Below the pieces are notes generated by a model. That model did no database searches. It had not been told where the DNA came from and saw only the letters and a program-made list of their open reading frames with translations. A program made the translations under genes and the position numbers. DNA of 10,939 nucleotides from Fimbriimonadaceae bacterium. Lineage in GTDB: Bacteria > Armatimonadota > Fimbriimonadia > Fimbriimonadales > Fimbriimonadaceae. Location: contig JACFNW010000034.1 of NCBI GenBank assembly GCA_019454665.1, positions 1-10,939 on the forward strand, written 5' to 3'. Below are positions 1 through 10,165 of this stretch, in pieces (position 1 is the stretch's first letter; each line of letters starts with the position of its first letter).

Positions 1-504
1 GAACCCCAGCCAGCCGAGGTAGCGGGGCAGGTACAGGGGCAGCTTCGACCAGACGTAGCCCATCCCATGCCCCCCGCCGAGAAGGTCCACCACCTGGCTC
101 CGGTCCTTGACGATCAGCCAGTCGGGCAGGTAAGCGATGAAGTAGTCGCGGATCGTCGCGTTGTTGTCGCTGTAGAGCGCGTACGAGTGGATGACCGCCC
201 ACGAGATCTTCAACCACTCCGCGGCGACCGCGCTCCCGGTGGAGACCAAGCCGAAGATCACGACCATGTCGGTCTGGTTCAGCGCCGCCTTGGGCAAGAA
301 CCTCCTGAGCGGCCAGTTGGCCAGAACCAGCAGGATTTGGACTGCGACCGCGCTGGCCAGAAGCGAGAACATGGCCGAAACGGGCTGGTTCGCGCAGAAG
401 TAGGCGGCGGGGAAGATGAGCAGCGTGCCCAAAACGAGGGCGCGGGCCCGCACCGGGCGAAACCGCTCCTGCTCATGAGGTTCGGTTGCCGGCGTCGCCT
501 GCAT
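1..504 (-). CDS. DUF6785-like integral membrane protein, N-terminal part (runs off left edge)
   Basis: This open frame of 168 codons starts at ATG 504-502 and continues past base 1, so only the N-terminus is present. After a polar head of about 19 residues come two clear hydrophobic segments (about residues 20-38 and 44-64). A basic patch (RRFLPK, 67-72) and the motif ALNQTD (74-79) follow, leading into a third hydrophobic stretch (80-95). The pattern of two membrane helices, an Arg-rich turn, then LNQ/LSQ-(T/A)-(D/E) opening the next helix is what I remember of DUF6785-type multi-pass proteins common in Armatimonadota and Planctomycetes, whose function is unknown. The recognition is by eye and moderate. 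The gene lies 42 bases after argH on the same strand with no terminator visible between them, so it is probably the third gene of that operon. No strong Shine-Dalgarno precedes the chosen ATG. Confidence 0.7.
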   Translation of the reverse strand, partial: MQATPATEPHEQERFRPVRARALVLGTLLIFPAAYFCANQPVSAMFSLLASAVAVQILLVLANWPLRRFLPKAALNQTDMVVIFGLVSTGSAVAAEWLKISWAVIHSYALYSDNNATIRDYFIAYLPDWLIVKDRSQVVDLLGGGHGMGYVWSKLPLYLPRYLGWLGF

Positions 505-546
505 GGGTCAACGGTTCGGCAACGGGCCTGGCTTCTCCTGCTCCGT

Positions 547-1935
547 TCAATAAGGCGAGCTGAAGCCGGGGACTTTGAGGCGCTTGTCCGCCCGACGGAA
601 TTGGGCTTGCATCGCCTTGAGCCCCGGCCCGCCATACGAATTCCGGGCGAGTGCGCTGCGCTCGGGTTTCAGGGCGGCCAGAGATTCCGGCGGGGCTTCG
701 GGGGCGAGTTTCGCAAGGTCCTCGGCGGTCAGGTCTTCCAGGCCGATGCCGCGTTCGCGGCAGGCGCGGGTCACCTTGCCGACGACTTCGTGCGCCTTGC
801 GGAAGGGCATTCCGCGGGAAGCGAGCAGGTCGGCCAGGTCGGTGGCCGTGCTGAAGTCGCGCTTCATCGCTTGGCGCATGCGGTCGGCGTGCCAGGTTGC
901 GCCTTTCAGCATCAGCCCGGTGAGCCGCAGAGCGTCCTCGGTGAGGTCGAGCGATTCGAACAACGGGGGTTTGTCGTCTTGGGTGTCGCGGTTGTAGCCC
1001 AAGGGCAACGCCTTCAGGGTCGTGGCGAGGGCGACCCAGTTGGCGATCGCCCGCCCCGTGCGGCCCCGGATCAGTTCGGCCATATCGGGGTTTCGCTTCT
1101 GGGGCATGATGCTCGACCCGGTCGTCATGCTGTCCGAGAGCGTCACAAACCCGAACTCGACCCCGGACCAAAGCACGAGTTCTTGGCTGATCCGGCTGAG
1201 GTCAATCATCAGGGCCGCAAGCGCGTGAAGGGCGTCGAGCACGAACGAACGATCGGAAGTGGCGTCGAGCGCGTTGGGGATGGGCTCCACAAACCCGAGT
1301 TCTTGGGCGGTGGCGAAGCGATCAATGGGGAAGCCCGTACCAGCGAGTGCCGCCGACCCGAGCGGGGAGAAGGCTGTGACCGCATCCACGTTCGCGAGTC
1401 GCCAACCGTGCCGCTGCAACGCCCAGAAGTGGGCCATCAGATGGAATCCCAGGGTGTACGGCTGGGCACGCTGCTGGTGGGTGTAGCCCGGCATGACCGT
1501 GCGCCGCTGATCGCGGGAGGTGGCCAGAAGGACACGTTGGAGCTCCTTGATGAACGACTGGAGTTCAGGCAACCGAGACCGCAGATAGAGCCTGGTGTCC
1601 GTGGCCACCTGATCGTTGCGGGAGCGTGCCGTATGCAACTTGCCCGCCACATCGCCAACGAGCTCGGCAAGCCTCAACTCGACGGCGGTGTGGATGTCCT
1701 CCACGTCGCGCGGCAACGAGGACGACCCTTCGGCGAGGATCTCCTCCAGACCCGCGACCAAGCGGTCGCTCTCCTCCCGGGTCAGCATGCCCTCGGCACC
1801 GAGCATCCGCGCGTGGGCGATCGAGCCCAAGACGTCTTGCTTCCAGAACCTCAGGTCCGAATCGAGGCTTTGGCCGAACCGTTCGACCAAGGCGTCGCCA
1901 TCCGCACCGAACGCACCGCCCCAGAGTTTCCTCAC
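547..1935 (-). CDS. argH: argininosuccinate lyase
   Basis: ArgH splits argininosuccinate into arginine and fumarate, the last step of arginine synthesis; the enzyme is a cytoplasmic homotetramer of the fumarase/aspartase superfamily. The 462 residues match the usual length. Visible family motifs in order: the start MRKLWGG, EDIH (79-82), the substrate loop LHTARSRNDQ (100-109), MPGYTHQQRAQP (148-159) holding the conserved Thr-His pair, and the superfamily signature GSSIMPQKRNPD (273-284) with the flexible catalytic-serine loop. LPLGYNRDTQDDKPPLF (310-326) is also typical. The start is GTG (1935-1933), fixed by the family N-terminus and by lying only 3 bases after the TAA of the upstream lipoprotein gene. 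No clear Shine-Dalgarno is seen, so translational coupling is likely. It looks intact and active. Confidence 0.97.
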   Translation of the reverse strand: MRKLWGGAFGADGDALVERFGQSLDSDLRFWKQDVLGSIAHARMLGAEGMLTREESDRLVAGLEEILAEGSSSLPRDVEDIHTAVELRLAELVGDVAGKLHTARSRNDQVATDTRLYLRSRLPELQSFIKELQRVLLATSRDQRRTVMPGYTHQQRAQPYTLGFHLMAHFWALQRHGWRLANVDAVTAFSPLGSAALAGTGFPIDRFATAQELGFVEPIPNALDATSDRSFVLDALHALAALMIDLSRISQELVLWSGVEFGFVTLSDSMTTGSSIMPQKRNPDMAELIRGRTGRAIANWVALATTLKALPLGYNRDTQDDKPPLFESLDLTEDALRLTGLMLKGATWHADRMRQAMKRDFSTATDLADLLASRGMPFRKAHEVVGKVTRACRERGIGLEDLTAEDLAKLAPEAPPESLAALKPERSALARNSYGGPGLKAMQAQFRRADKRLKVPGFSSPY

Positions 1936-1938
1936 GGG

Positions 1939-3003
1939 TTACGAACCGGCCTTGAGCGCCTTCAGGTACGTGTCCAGTTCCCCGGCCGAGGCGGGCACGA
2001 CAATCTCGCCGGCGACGATCTTGGCCTTCACTTCTTCCAGCTTGGCCAGCTTCTCGGCCCCGATCTTGTCCTTGGTGAACCGGAGCTCGCTGGTGCCGAC
2101 CCCGTTGTCCTTGAGGGAGTACAGGATGGCTCCAGCTTCGAACTTGCCGTCCTTGACCTGCTGGATCGTCTTGAAAACGGCCTCGTCCACACGCTTCACC
2201 ATGCTGGTGAGCACGGTGCCCGGCTCGATGTCGTCTTGGTCGCTGTCCACGCCGATGGCGAAGTTGCCGGAGTCCTTGGCGGCTCGAATGACGCCGAGGC
2301 CCGTGCGGCCCGCCGCGTGGTAGACGATGTCCGCACCCTCGGCGAACAGCACCGAGGCGTTGGCCTTGCCCTTGTCCACGTCGTCCCACGAGCCGACGTA
2401 CTTCACGGGGAGCATCGCGGCGTTGGGGTTTGCCGTGGCGACGCCCGCATGGTAACCGGCCTCGAACTTCTTGATCAGCGGGATTTCCATGCCGCCGACG
2501 AAGCCCACCTTGCCCGATTTGGTCATCAGGCCCGCGAGATATCCGACCAAGAACGACCCTTCTTCCTCCTTGAACTTGAGGTTGAGCACGTTGTCTCCCT
2601 TGGCGTCCCCGTCCACGATGGCGAACTTGGTGTCGGGGAAGTCGGGTGCGACGGCGGAGACCGCTTGATCCATGCCCAAGCCGACGGCGATCACGAGCTG
2701 AGAGCCCTCTTCGGCCATGGTGCGGACGTTGCTCTCGTAGTCGGAGTCGGACTTCGATTCGACCTTGAGGAGCTCGATGCCCAGTTCCTTCTGGGCCCGC
2801 TCGACGCCGCGCCACGCGCTGTCGTTGAAGGATTTGTCGCCGAGCCCGCCCTTGTCGAAGACGATCCCGACCTTCAGCTTGGTCTCCGAGTCCTTGCCGC
2901 CGTCGCCGGACACGGGTTTCGAGCTTTCGGTTCCCACGCAACCGGAGACGACGAGGGCGCCCAGCAAGCTGAGGCCGAGGGAGAGCGAACGAAACTGGAC
3001 CAT
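1939..3003 (-). CDS. BMP/PnrA-family ABC-transporter substrate-binding lipoprotein
   Basis: This is a probable lipid-anchored periplasmic-binding protein of the basic membrane protein (Bmp/Med/PnrA/TmpC) family, whose characterised members bind purine nucleosides for ABC import. The 354 aa begin with a signal peptide ending in the lipobox VVSGC (Cys22). A polar Ser/Gly/Lys linker follows, then the mature domain from about residue 42. Family marks are KVGIVFD (44-50), GDKSFND (55-61) with the Asp/Phe/Asn of the ligand cleft, VGFVGGMEIPLI (166-177) and GVDSDQ (251-256), where the Asp usually contacts the ribose. The ATPase and permease partners are not in the window, so the transporter is either encoded elsewhere or absent. 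The ligand cannot be told from sequence. The gene heads the operon with argH and the membrane protein. The start ATG 3003-3001 gives a normal signal peptide but lacks a good Shine-Dalgarno. Confidence 0.93.
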   Translation of the reverse strand: MVQFRSLSLGLSLLGALVVSGCVGTESSKPVSGDGGKDSETKLKVGIVFDKGGLGDKSFNDSAWRGVERAQKELGIELLKVESKSDSDYESNVRTMAEEGSQLVIAVGLGMDQAVSAVAPDFPDTKFAIVDGDAKGDNVLNLKFKEEEGSFLVGYLAGLMTKSGKVGFVGGMEIPLIKKFEAGYHAGVATANPNAAMLPVKYVGSWDDVDKGKANASVLFAEGADIVYHAAGRTGLGVIRAAKDSGNFAIGVDSDQDDIEPGTVLTSMVKRVDEAVFKTIQQVKDGKFEAGAILYSLKDNGVGTSELRFTKDKIGAEKLAKLEEVKAKIVAGEIVVPASAGELDTYLKALKAGS

Positions 3004-3035
3004 CGGGATGCACCGCAGTCAAGGTAGACTGTGCG

Positions 3036-3045
3036 TTCATTATGC
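3036..3045 (-). promoter_or_regulatory. candidate -10 region of the BMP-argH operon
   Basis: On the minus strand this reads GCATAATGAA, containing CATAAT, one base from the TATAAT consensus. The identical 10-mer occurs at 5633-5642 as the -10 of the rpoB promoter. No good -35 is seen 16-18 bases upstream, and the implied leader is only about 30 bases. An imperfect dyad (CAGTC at 3016-3020, GACTG at 3027-3031) lies between it and the start codon. Confidence 0.4.
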
Positions 3046-3086
3046 CCGATGGGTCCTCCCCTGGGCACTGGAGATTCTCACAACCG

Positions 3087-3650
3087 TTGATCACGATTCA
3101 CCTCACCAAACTGGAGACCGCGCTCGAGCAGGTCAAGAAGGCGCACCCGAAGCTGAATCCGGCTGACCAGGCGATGCTGACCACCGCGTTGGTTCTGGCG
3201 GGCCGCCATGCGGTCGCCGTGCACGAAGACAAGGCCTATTCGTGGCCGGACGATTACAAGGGGTTGACCGTCAAGCTCTCCAAGGAGATCGAGGCGGTGC
3301 AGAGTCAACTCGACGAGGGCAAGAAGCCCGTCAAGAAGACGGCCAAGGTCGTCGAGGCCGAAGACGCCATCCCGGTGAACGTTGACCTGAAGCCCAATTA
3401 CGAAGCGGGCGAGAGCCAGCTCGAGGGTCGTGACGACCTGCAGGCGCTGTTCAGCGACGCGCTGCAAGAAGGTGTCGAATACGTCTATGCCGGCAACGAC
3501 ATCGGCTGGCAGTGGGCGCTGGATCGGGCCAATTGGCCCACGATCAGCGACGACACCATCACCCGCAAGGTCAAGGTCAAGGTCCGGTTCGCCGAGGGTG
3601 CCGTAGGCTCCGAACTCGGCGCGGCGACCAAGGCCAAGCGTCGCCGCTGA
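3087..3650 (+). CDS. hypothetical protein with basic C-terminus
   Basis: I do not recognise this protein. From the proposed TTG start it has 187 residues and no signal peptide or membrane segment, so it is probably cytoplasmic. The N-terminal part (about 1-75) is helical-looking and rich in Lys, Ala and Leu. A Lys-rich linker follows (about 76-90, KKPVKKTAK). The second half contains an acidic stretch, the aromatic motif YVYAGNDIGWQWALDRANW (133-151) and a tail ending KAKRRR. The frame is also open back to ATG 3042, which would give 202 residues. I prefer TTG because codons 3045-3086 include AGA, TCA and CAA, atypical here, because ATG 3042 falls inside the divergent -10 element, and because MITIHLTKLETAL is a natural N-terminus. 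The only Shine-Dalgarno-like stretch (GGAG, 3070-3073) is somewhat far from TTG, so the start is uncertain. Confidence 0.7.
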   Translation: MITIHLTKLETALEQVKKAHPKLNPADQAMLTTALVLAGRHAVAVHEDKAYSWPDDYKGLTVKLSKEIEAVQSQLDEGKKPVKKTAKVVEAEDAIPVNVDLKPNYEAGESQLEGRDDLQALFSDALQEGVEYVYAGNDIGWQWALDRANWPTISDDTITRKVKVKVRFAEGAVGSELGAATKAKRRR

Positions 3651-3763
3651 AAGTCGCGGAACCACCTGGGTCCCGGTTACGTTGCGACAGGCATGCCGCG
3701 CCCAAAGGCGCATTGAAACGTCGTCCCCCCTGGGGCGTTTCATGAGATAGAGGACATAGTTCC
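3651..3763 (+). other. intergenic region with weak 3' structure and a 5' hairpin
   Basis: No gene is seen here. After the stop of the preceding gene there is a loose fold (GTCGC 3653-3657 with GCGAC 3684-3688; AACC 3660-3663 with GGTT 3675-3678) without a T-tract. This is followed by the separate hairpin at 3714-3742 and a good Shine-Dalgarno, AGAGGA (3749-3754), for the next gene. Confidence 0.4.
3714..3742 (+). promoter_or_regulatory. hairpin just upstream of a ribosome binding site
   Basis: TGAAACG (3714-3720) pairs perfectly with CGTTTCA (3736-3742). After a 4-base bulge (TCGT), CCCC (3725-3728) pairs with GGGG (3732-3735) around a 3-base loop. The stem ends 6 bases before the AGAGGA Shine-Dalgarno of the secreted protein gene. 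It has no T-tract, so a leader structure is as likely as a terminator. Confidence 0.4.
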
Positions 3764-5122
3764 ATGAGTCATTGGCGGACGATCAGTTTCTTCGTGGCCT
3801 GCGCGACCCTGTTTGCATCGGTGGCGATCGGGCAAGACATCGGGAAAGGGAACCAGAACCGGACTTCGGGCTCCACAACGGGTTCGACACGGGGTGGTGG
3901 TCAAACCACGCCCCCCAAGTCCAGTCCCCCTCCCGTGAATCGCGGCGAGCCGACCCGGAGCACGCCCCCTCAGCGCGTCGAACCGCCGAAATCCCGCGGG
4001 GGCCAGTCCGATCCGCCGGTCCGCAACACCGAACCGCCCAAATCGCGTGGCGGCGAAGGTTCGGGCCAGACGCGCGGCAACACGCCGCCCGCGAAGGTCG
4101 GTGGCGGCCAAAGCGATCCGCCCTCCCGAACCACGGAACCGCCCAAGTCTCGCGGAGGCGAGGCGACAGGCCAGACGCGCGGCGGTTTCCCGCCCTTGAA
4201 GGTGGGCGGCGGCCAAGGCGATCCGACCCGAAACGGGGGCGGCGGCGACCAGAGCAAGGCCCGAGGCGGAGCGGTCGGCGACCCTCGCGGAGGCTTCTCG
4301 GGGTACGACGATCCCAGCCGAGTCAAGCCCACGCTCGACATCGGCAAGTCGGGTCCGCGACGCGGCACCGGCTCCAACGCGTACGGCACCAACAGCAACC
4401 GGGGCCAGAACCGAACCGAAGGAACGCATACCCGCGTCGGCGGCATTGACATCTACAGCGGGCCGCTCGAGCATCAGGTGCGTCGCGAAGACCGCATCCG
4501 CATCATCACGAACGGACGCCGCGGCTACGTTCACTACAACCCCTCGTGGTGCGACGACTGGTTCTACTCGCCGTGGTACGTGTTCGACCCGTTCCGGTCC
4601 CACTGCGTGGTGAGCCCGTGGTACTGGTACCCCCACCTTCCCGGCTATCTCAGCCTCACGCGGGTGGTGTACGTGCAGGTGCCCGTCATCGTCCTCGGAG
4701 CGAGCTACCAATGGAACTCGCCCAGCAGGGGCTGGAACAGCACCCGGTACAGCGAACTCGACTACACCGTGGACGACTTGGTCCGAGGCTTCGAGCGCGC
4801 CGACATGAGGCTCATCGGCCGATTGGCCCCGCGCGAAGGCCGGGTCCACTACTACTTCGACGGTCAGTACGAGTACTCGCTGTACGCAGAGGACTTCTAC
4901 GACATGATGGCCGACTTGGTGGAAGGCACCCAGACGTTGAACTACCGCATCCTCGACGTTCGACGGAACCGCGGCGACGCCGTGGTCTTCGCCGAGCACG
5001 TCTTCTTGGATTCGTGGGGGGCGCGGCGCTCCAACTACCACATGATCCGGCTGGAAGAGCGCGAACGCGGCCGCTACGAAATCGCCGAATTCGGGACGAG
5101 CGCCAACCGCTGGAAGCTCTGA
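3764..5122 (+). CDS. secreted Gly/Pro/Arg-rich repeat protein with aromatic core and C-terminal NTF2-like-looking domain
   Basis: The function is unknown. The 452 aa fall into four zones. Residues 1-24 form a signal peptide, with cleavage probably near AIG/Q. Residues 25-220 are low-complexity Gly, Pro, Arg, Ser and Thr, with the recurring block EPPKSRGG (73-80, 90-97, 125-132) and a 35-residue tandem unit. Residues 250-305 are strikingly rich in Trp, Tyr and Phe, including WCDDWFYSPWYVFDPF (262-277) and two cysteines (263, 281). Residues 330-450 look like a compact alpha/beta domain, starting with a helix (ELDYTVDDLVRGFERAD) and ending in beta-strand-like segments, reminiscent of NTF2/SnoaL-like folds; that is a guess from pattern only. 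A good Shine-Dalgarno (AGAGGA, 3749-3754) sits 9 bases before the ATG. The disordered, basic, proline-rich half suggests a cell-wall, envelope or matrix role. No sorting signal is visible. Confidence 0.85.
   Translation: MSHWRTISFFVACATLFASVAIGQDIGKGNQNRTSGSTTGSTRGGGQTTPPKSSPPPVNRGEPTRSTPPQRVEPPKSRGGQSDPPVRNTEPPKSRGGEGSGQTRGNTPPAKVGGGQSDPPSRTTEPPKSRGGEATGQTRGGFPPLKVGGGQGDPTRNGGGGDQSKARGGAVGDPRGGFSGYDDPSRVKPTLDIGKSGPRRGTGSNAYGTNSNRGQNRTEGTHTRVGGIDIYSGPLEHQVRREDRIRIITNGRRGYVHYNPSWCDDWFYSPWYVFDPFRSHCVVSPWYWYPHLPGYLSLTRVVYVQVPVIVLGASYQWNSPSRGWNSTRYSELDYTVDDLVRGFERADMRLIGRLAPREGRVHYYFDGQYEYSLYAEDFYDMMADLVEGTQTLNYRILDVRRNRGDAVVFAEHVFLDSWGARRSNYHMIRLEERERGRYEIAEFGTSANRWKL
4004..4213 (+). repeat. in-gene tandem repeat, 2 units of 105 bp (35 aa)
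   Basis: Two adjacent 105-bp units (4004-4108 and 4109-4213) encode near-identical 35-residue blocks, each with QSDPP, TEPPKSRGGE, GQTRG and KVGGG. A partial third unit starts at 4214 (QGDP). Many of the DNA differences are at third codon positions, so the duplication is not fresh, while the peptide pattern has been kept. Confidence 0.8.
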
Positions 5123-5138
5123 CGGGCCCTTGAGCCCA

Positions 5139-5173
5139 ACATCGGGTGCGGGCCATCGGTCCGCACCCGATGT
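5139..5173 (+). terminator. perfect 13-bp hairpin between genes, no T-tract
   Basis: ACATCGGGTGCGG (5139-5151) is an exact inverted copy of CCGCACCCGATGT (5161-5173), with a 9-base loop. It lies 17 bases after the stop of the secreted protein gene and 17 bases before the chosen start of the DCC-family gene. No run of T follows, so it could be a weak terminator, an mRNA 3'-end stabiliser or a dyad binding site. Confidence 0.5.
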
Positions 5174-5189
5174 GCGTCTGGAACGTAGT

Positions 5190-5573
5190 ATGGTGTTGCG
5201 TATGGATCGCGCCGCGCCTTGGACCCTGTACTACGACGGTGGATGCAACCTCTGCCACACCAGCAAGTTGCAGGCCGAAGCATGGGCCGAGCGCTCCGGA
5301 CGGCCCCTCGAAGTGGACGTGCTCGTGAGCGACGCGGCGCTGGCCAAGGGCTATGGCGGGCAGGAGATGATCCTCGAAGCCGACGGCAAGGTGTTCCGCG
5401 CCGCCGAAGCGTGGCTCAAACTCATGGAGATCGCGCCCTGGTACCTGCGGTGGGTGGCGTTTGTGGCGCGGTTGGCGCCGATCGGGTGGCTGGCGAAGAA
5501 GGGCTACGAGGTCGTCGCGCGCAACCGGATCAAGTGGTTCGGAAGCCGCGAGTGTCAGATCCCGCGCCGCTGA
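5190..5573 (+). CDS. DCC-family (DUF393) thiol-disulfide oxidoreductase-like protein
   Basis: This small protein (127 aa) carries the family mark WTLYYDGGCNLCH near its N-terminus, with Asp16 and the CxxC pair Cys19/Cys22, the D-x-x-C-x-x-C arrangement that names the DCC family. These proteins have a thioredoxin-like start and a predicted redox role, but substrates are mostly unknown. The middle holds a helix-rich segment, AEAWLKLMEIAPWYLRWVAFVARLAPIGWLA (72-102), typical of the family, where membrane-facing aromatic residues follow a conserved Ala/Leu helix. The frame is open further upstream to TTG 5130, but that would run through the 13-bp hairpin. ATG 5190 (weak GGA at 5180-5182) or ATG 5202 is more likely. 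It sits 102 bases before rpoB, which has its own promoter, so the two are probably separate transcripts or loosely co-transcribed. Confidence 0.9.
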   Translation: MVLRMDRAAPWTLYYDGGCNLCHTSKLQAEAWAERSGRPLEVDVLVSDAALAKGYGGQEMILEADGKVFRAAEAWLKLMEIAPWYLRWVAFVARLAPIGWLAKKGYEVVARNRIKWFGSRECQIPRR

Positions 5574-5608
5574 GGCACCGACGAAAAGTTCAGATCGGTC
5601 CCACAAGT

Positions 5609-5632
5609 CTTGCGCGGCGCGGATCGCGCAAG
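5609..5632 (+). promoter_or_regulatory. 8-bp dyad overlapping the rpoB promoter (candidate operator)
   Basis: CTTGCGCG (5609-5616) and CGCGCAAG (5625-5632) are perfect inverted repeats with an 8-base spacer. The left arm contains the -35 and the right arm ends just before the -10. This is the place where a bound regulator would block polymerase. No T-tract follows, so it is a poor terminator for the gene upstream. Confidence 0.45.
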
Positions 5633-5639
5633 GCATAAT
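5610..5639 (+). promoter_or_regulatory. sigma-70-like promoter of rpoB
   Basis: TTGCGC (5610-5615) and CATAAT (5634-5639) are separated by 18 bases and lie 37 bases before the rpoB ATG. Each hexamer keeps the strongest consensus positions (TTG of the -35; the A and final T of the -10). The -10 context GCATAATGAA is repeated upstream of the BMP-argH operon on the other strand. Confidence 0.55.
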
Positions 5640-5660
5640 GAAGCTTCGCGCATATTGCCT

Positions 5661-5673
5661 GAGGAGGCCTCCT
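5661..5673 (+). promoter_or_regulatory. strong Shine-Dalgarno of rpoB inside a palindrome
   Basis: GAGGAGG (5661-5667) lies 8 bases before ATG 5676 and fixes the rpoB start. It overlaps the 12-bp palindrome AGGAGGCCTCCT (5662-5673). A 4-bp hairpin, AGGA/TCCT with loop GGCC, would cover part of the Shine-Dalgarno. Confidence 0.7.
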
Positions 5674-5675
5674 GG

Positions 5676-9764
<4,089 letters not shown>

Positions 9765-9776
9765 CGTCCATCCCTC

Positions 9777-9813
9777 AAAACACCCCGGTCGCTTCGGCTG
9801 CCGGGGTGTTTTT
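9777..9813 (+). terminator. rho-independent terminator of rpoB
   Basis: AAAACACCCCGG (9777-9788) pairs perfectly with CCGGGGTGTTTT (9801-9812), a 12-bp stem followed by the T-run 9809-9813. The 12-base loop contains a GC-TTCG-GC mini-stem (9791-9798), i.e. a stabilising UUCG tetraloop. It begins 12 bases after the rpoB stop and so ends that transcript before the next gene. Confidence 0.93.
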
Positions 9814-9907
9814 GCATAAGTTCATGTCTTCAGACCAGTACGGAAGGTAATCTGCCGAACTTGGACCTGGTTCACCCGGTCCCAGCAAGACTGGCAGGAT
9901 ACTCGTC

Positions 9908-10165
9908 ATGATCGAACGACTCAACTCGAAATCCCAACGAACCGTCAGTCCGCGCCGAGCCGCTACGGCACTCGGCACTTTGCTCGCTCTCGGCTTGGTC
10001 GGTGGAGGCTGCGGGGAGAACGGCGGCAAGTTCTACGAGTGGTTTATGGCCGTCTATTCCGTTTCGTGCGGGAACAACGAAGAGGGCCAGGGGGGGATCG
10101 CGGAGCAGGACCTGAACACCTTCTTGACACCAAAAAGGCAACAAGCAGAACATTCGGGGTTCTGA
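9908..10165 (+). CDS. exported RCC1-repeat protein, N-terminal fragment (5' part of frameshifted gene)
   Basis: This 85-codon frame encodes a basic N-terminus (RTVSPRRAAT), a hydrophobic stretch (21-34) and Cys35 in LVGGGC. That is a signal peptide, possibly of the lipoprotein kind, although Gly at the -3 position makes the lipobox weak. From about residue 50 it enters an RCC1-type repeat (CGNNEEGQGG, 54-63, then LTPKR). The frame then hits a TGA at 10163-10165 before the expected GGxHTVA part of the repeat. That part is present in the next frame, starting upstream of the stop, so the two frames overlap by 38 bases (10128-10165) and seem to belong to one gene. The Shine-Dalgarno AGGA (9896-9899) is 8 bases before ATG. 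Either a real mutation or a sequencing error at A5 (10132-10136) or G4 (10156-10159) would explain it. Confidence 0.7.
   Translation: MIERLNSKSQRTVSPRRAATALGTLLALGLVGGGCGENGGKFYEWFMAVYSVSCGNNEEGQGGIAEQDLNTFLTPKRQQAEHSGF

Noticed and set aside
3017..3022. TTGACT on the minus strand as a -35 for the BMP gene
   Set aside because: A -10 placed 17 bases on would fall inside the coding region after the start codon; the CATAAT upstream is a better candidate.
67..3027. A 986-codon open frame on the plus strand
   Set aside because: It runs antisense to argH, the BMP lipoprotein and the membrane protein gene, all with clear family motifs. Its peptide is Arg/Gly/Val-rich without domains, as expected from the complementary strand of GC-rich codons.
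4004..4213. Regular 105-bp repeats considered as a CRISPR or mobile-element array
   Set aside because: The repeats are in frame, contiguous without unique spacers, and vary mostly at silent positions: an ordinary coding repeat.
3740..5041. A 433-codon minus-strand frame opposite the secreted repeat protein
   Set aside because: The plus-strand frame has a Shine-Dalgarno, a signal peptide and a structured aromatic core; the opposite frame mirrors the repeats and shows no signal or domain.
9827..9853. Promoter for the RCC1 gene using TAATCT (9848-9853)
   Set aside because: No matching -35 at 16-18 bases; the match is too weak to list.
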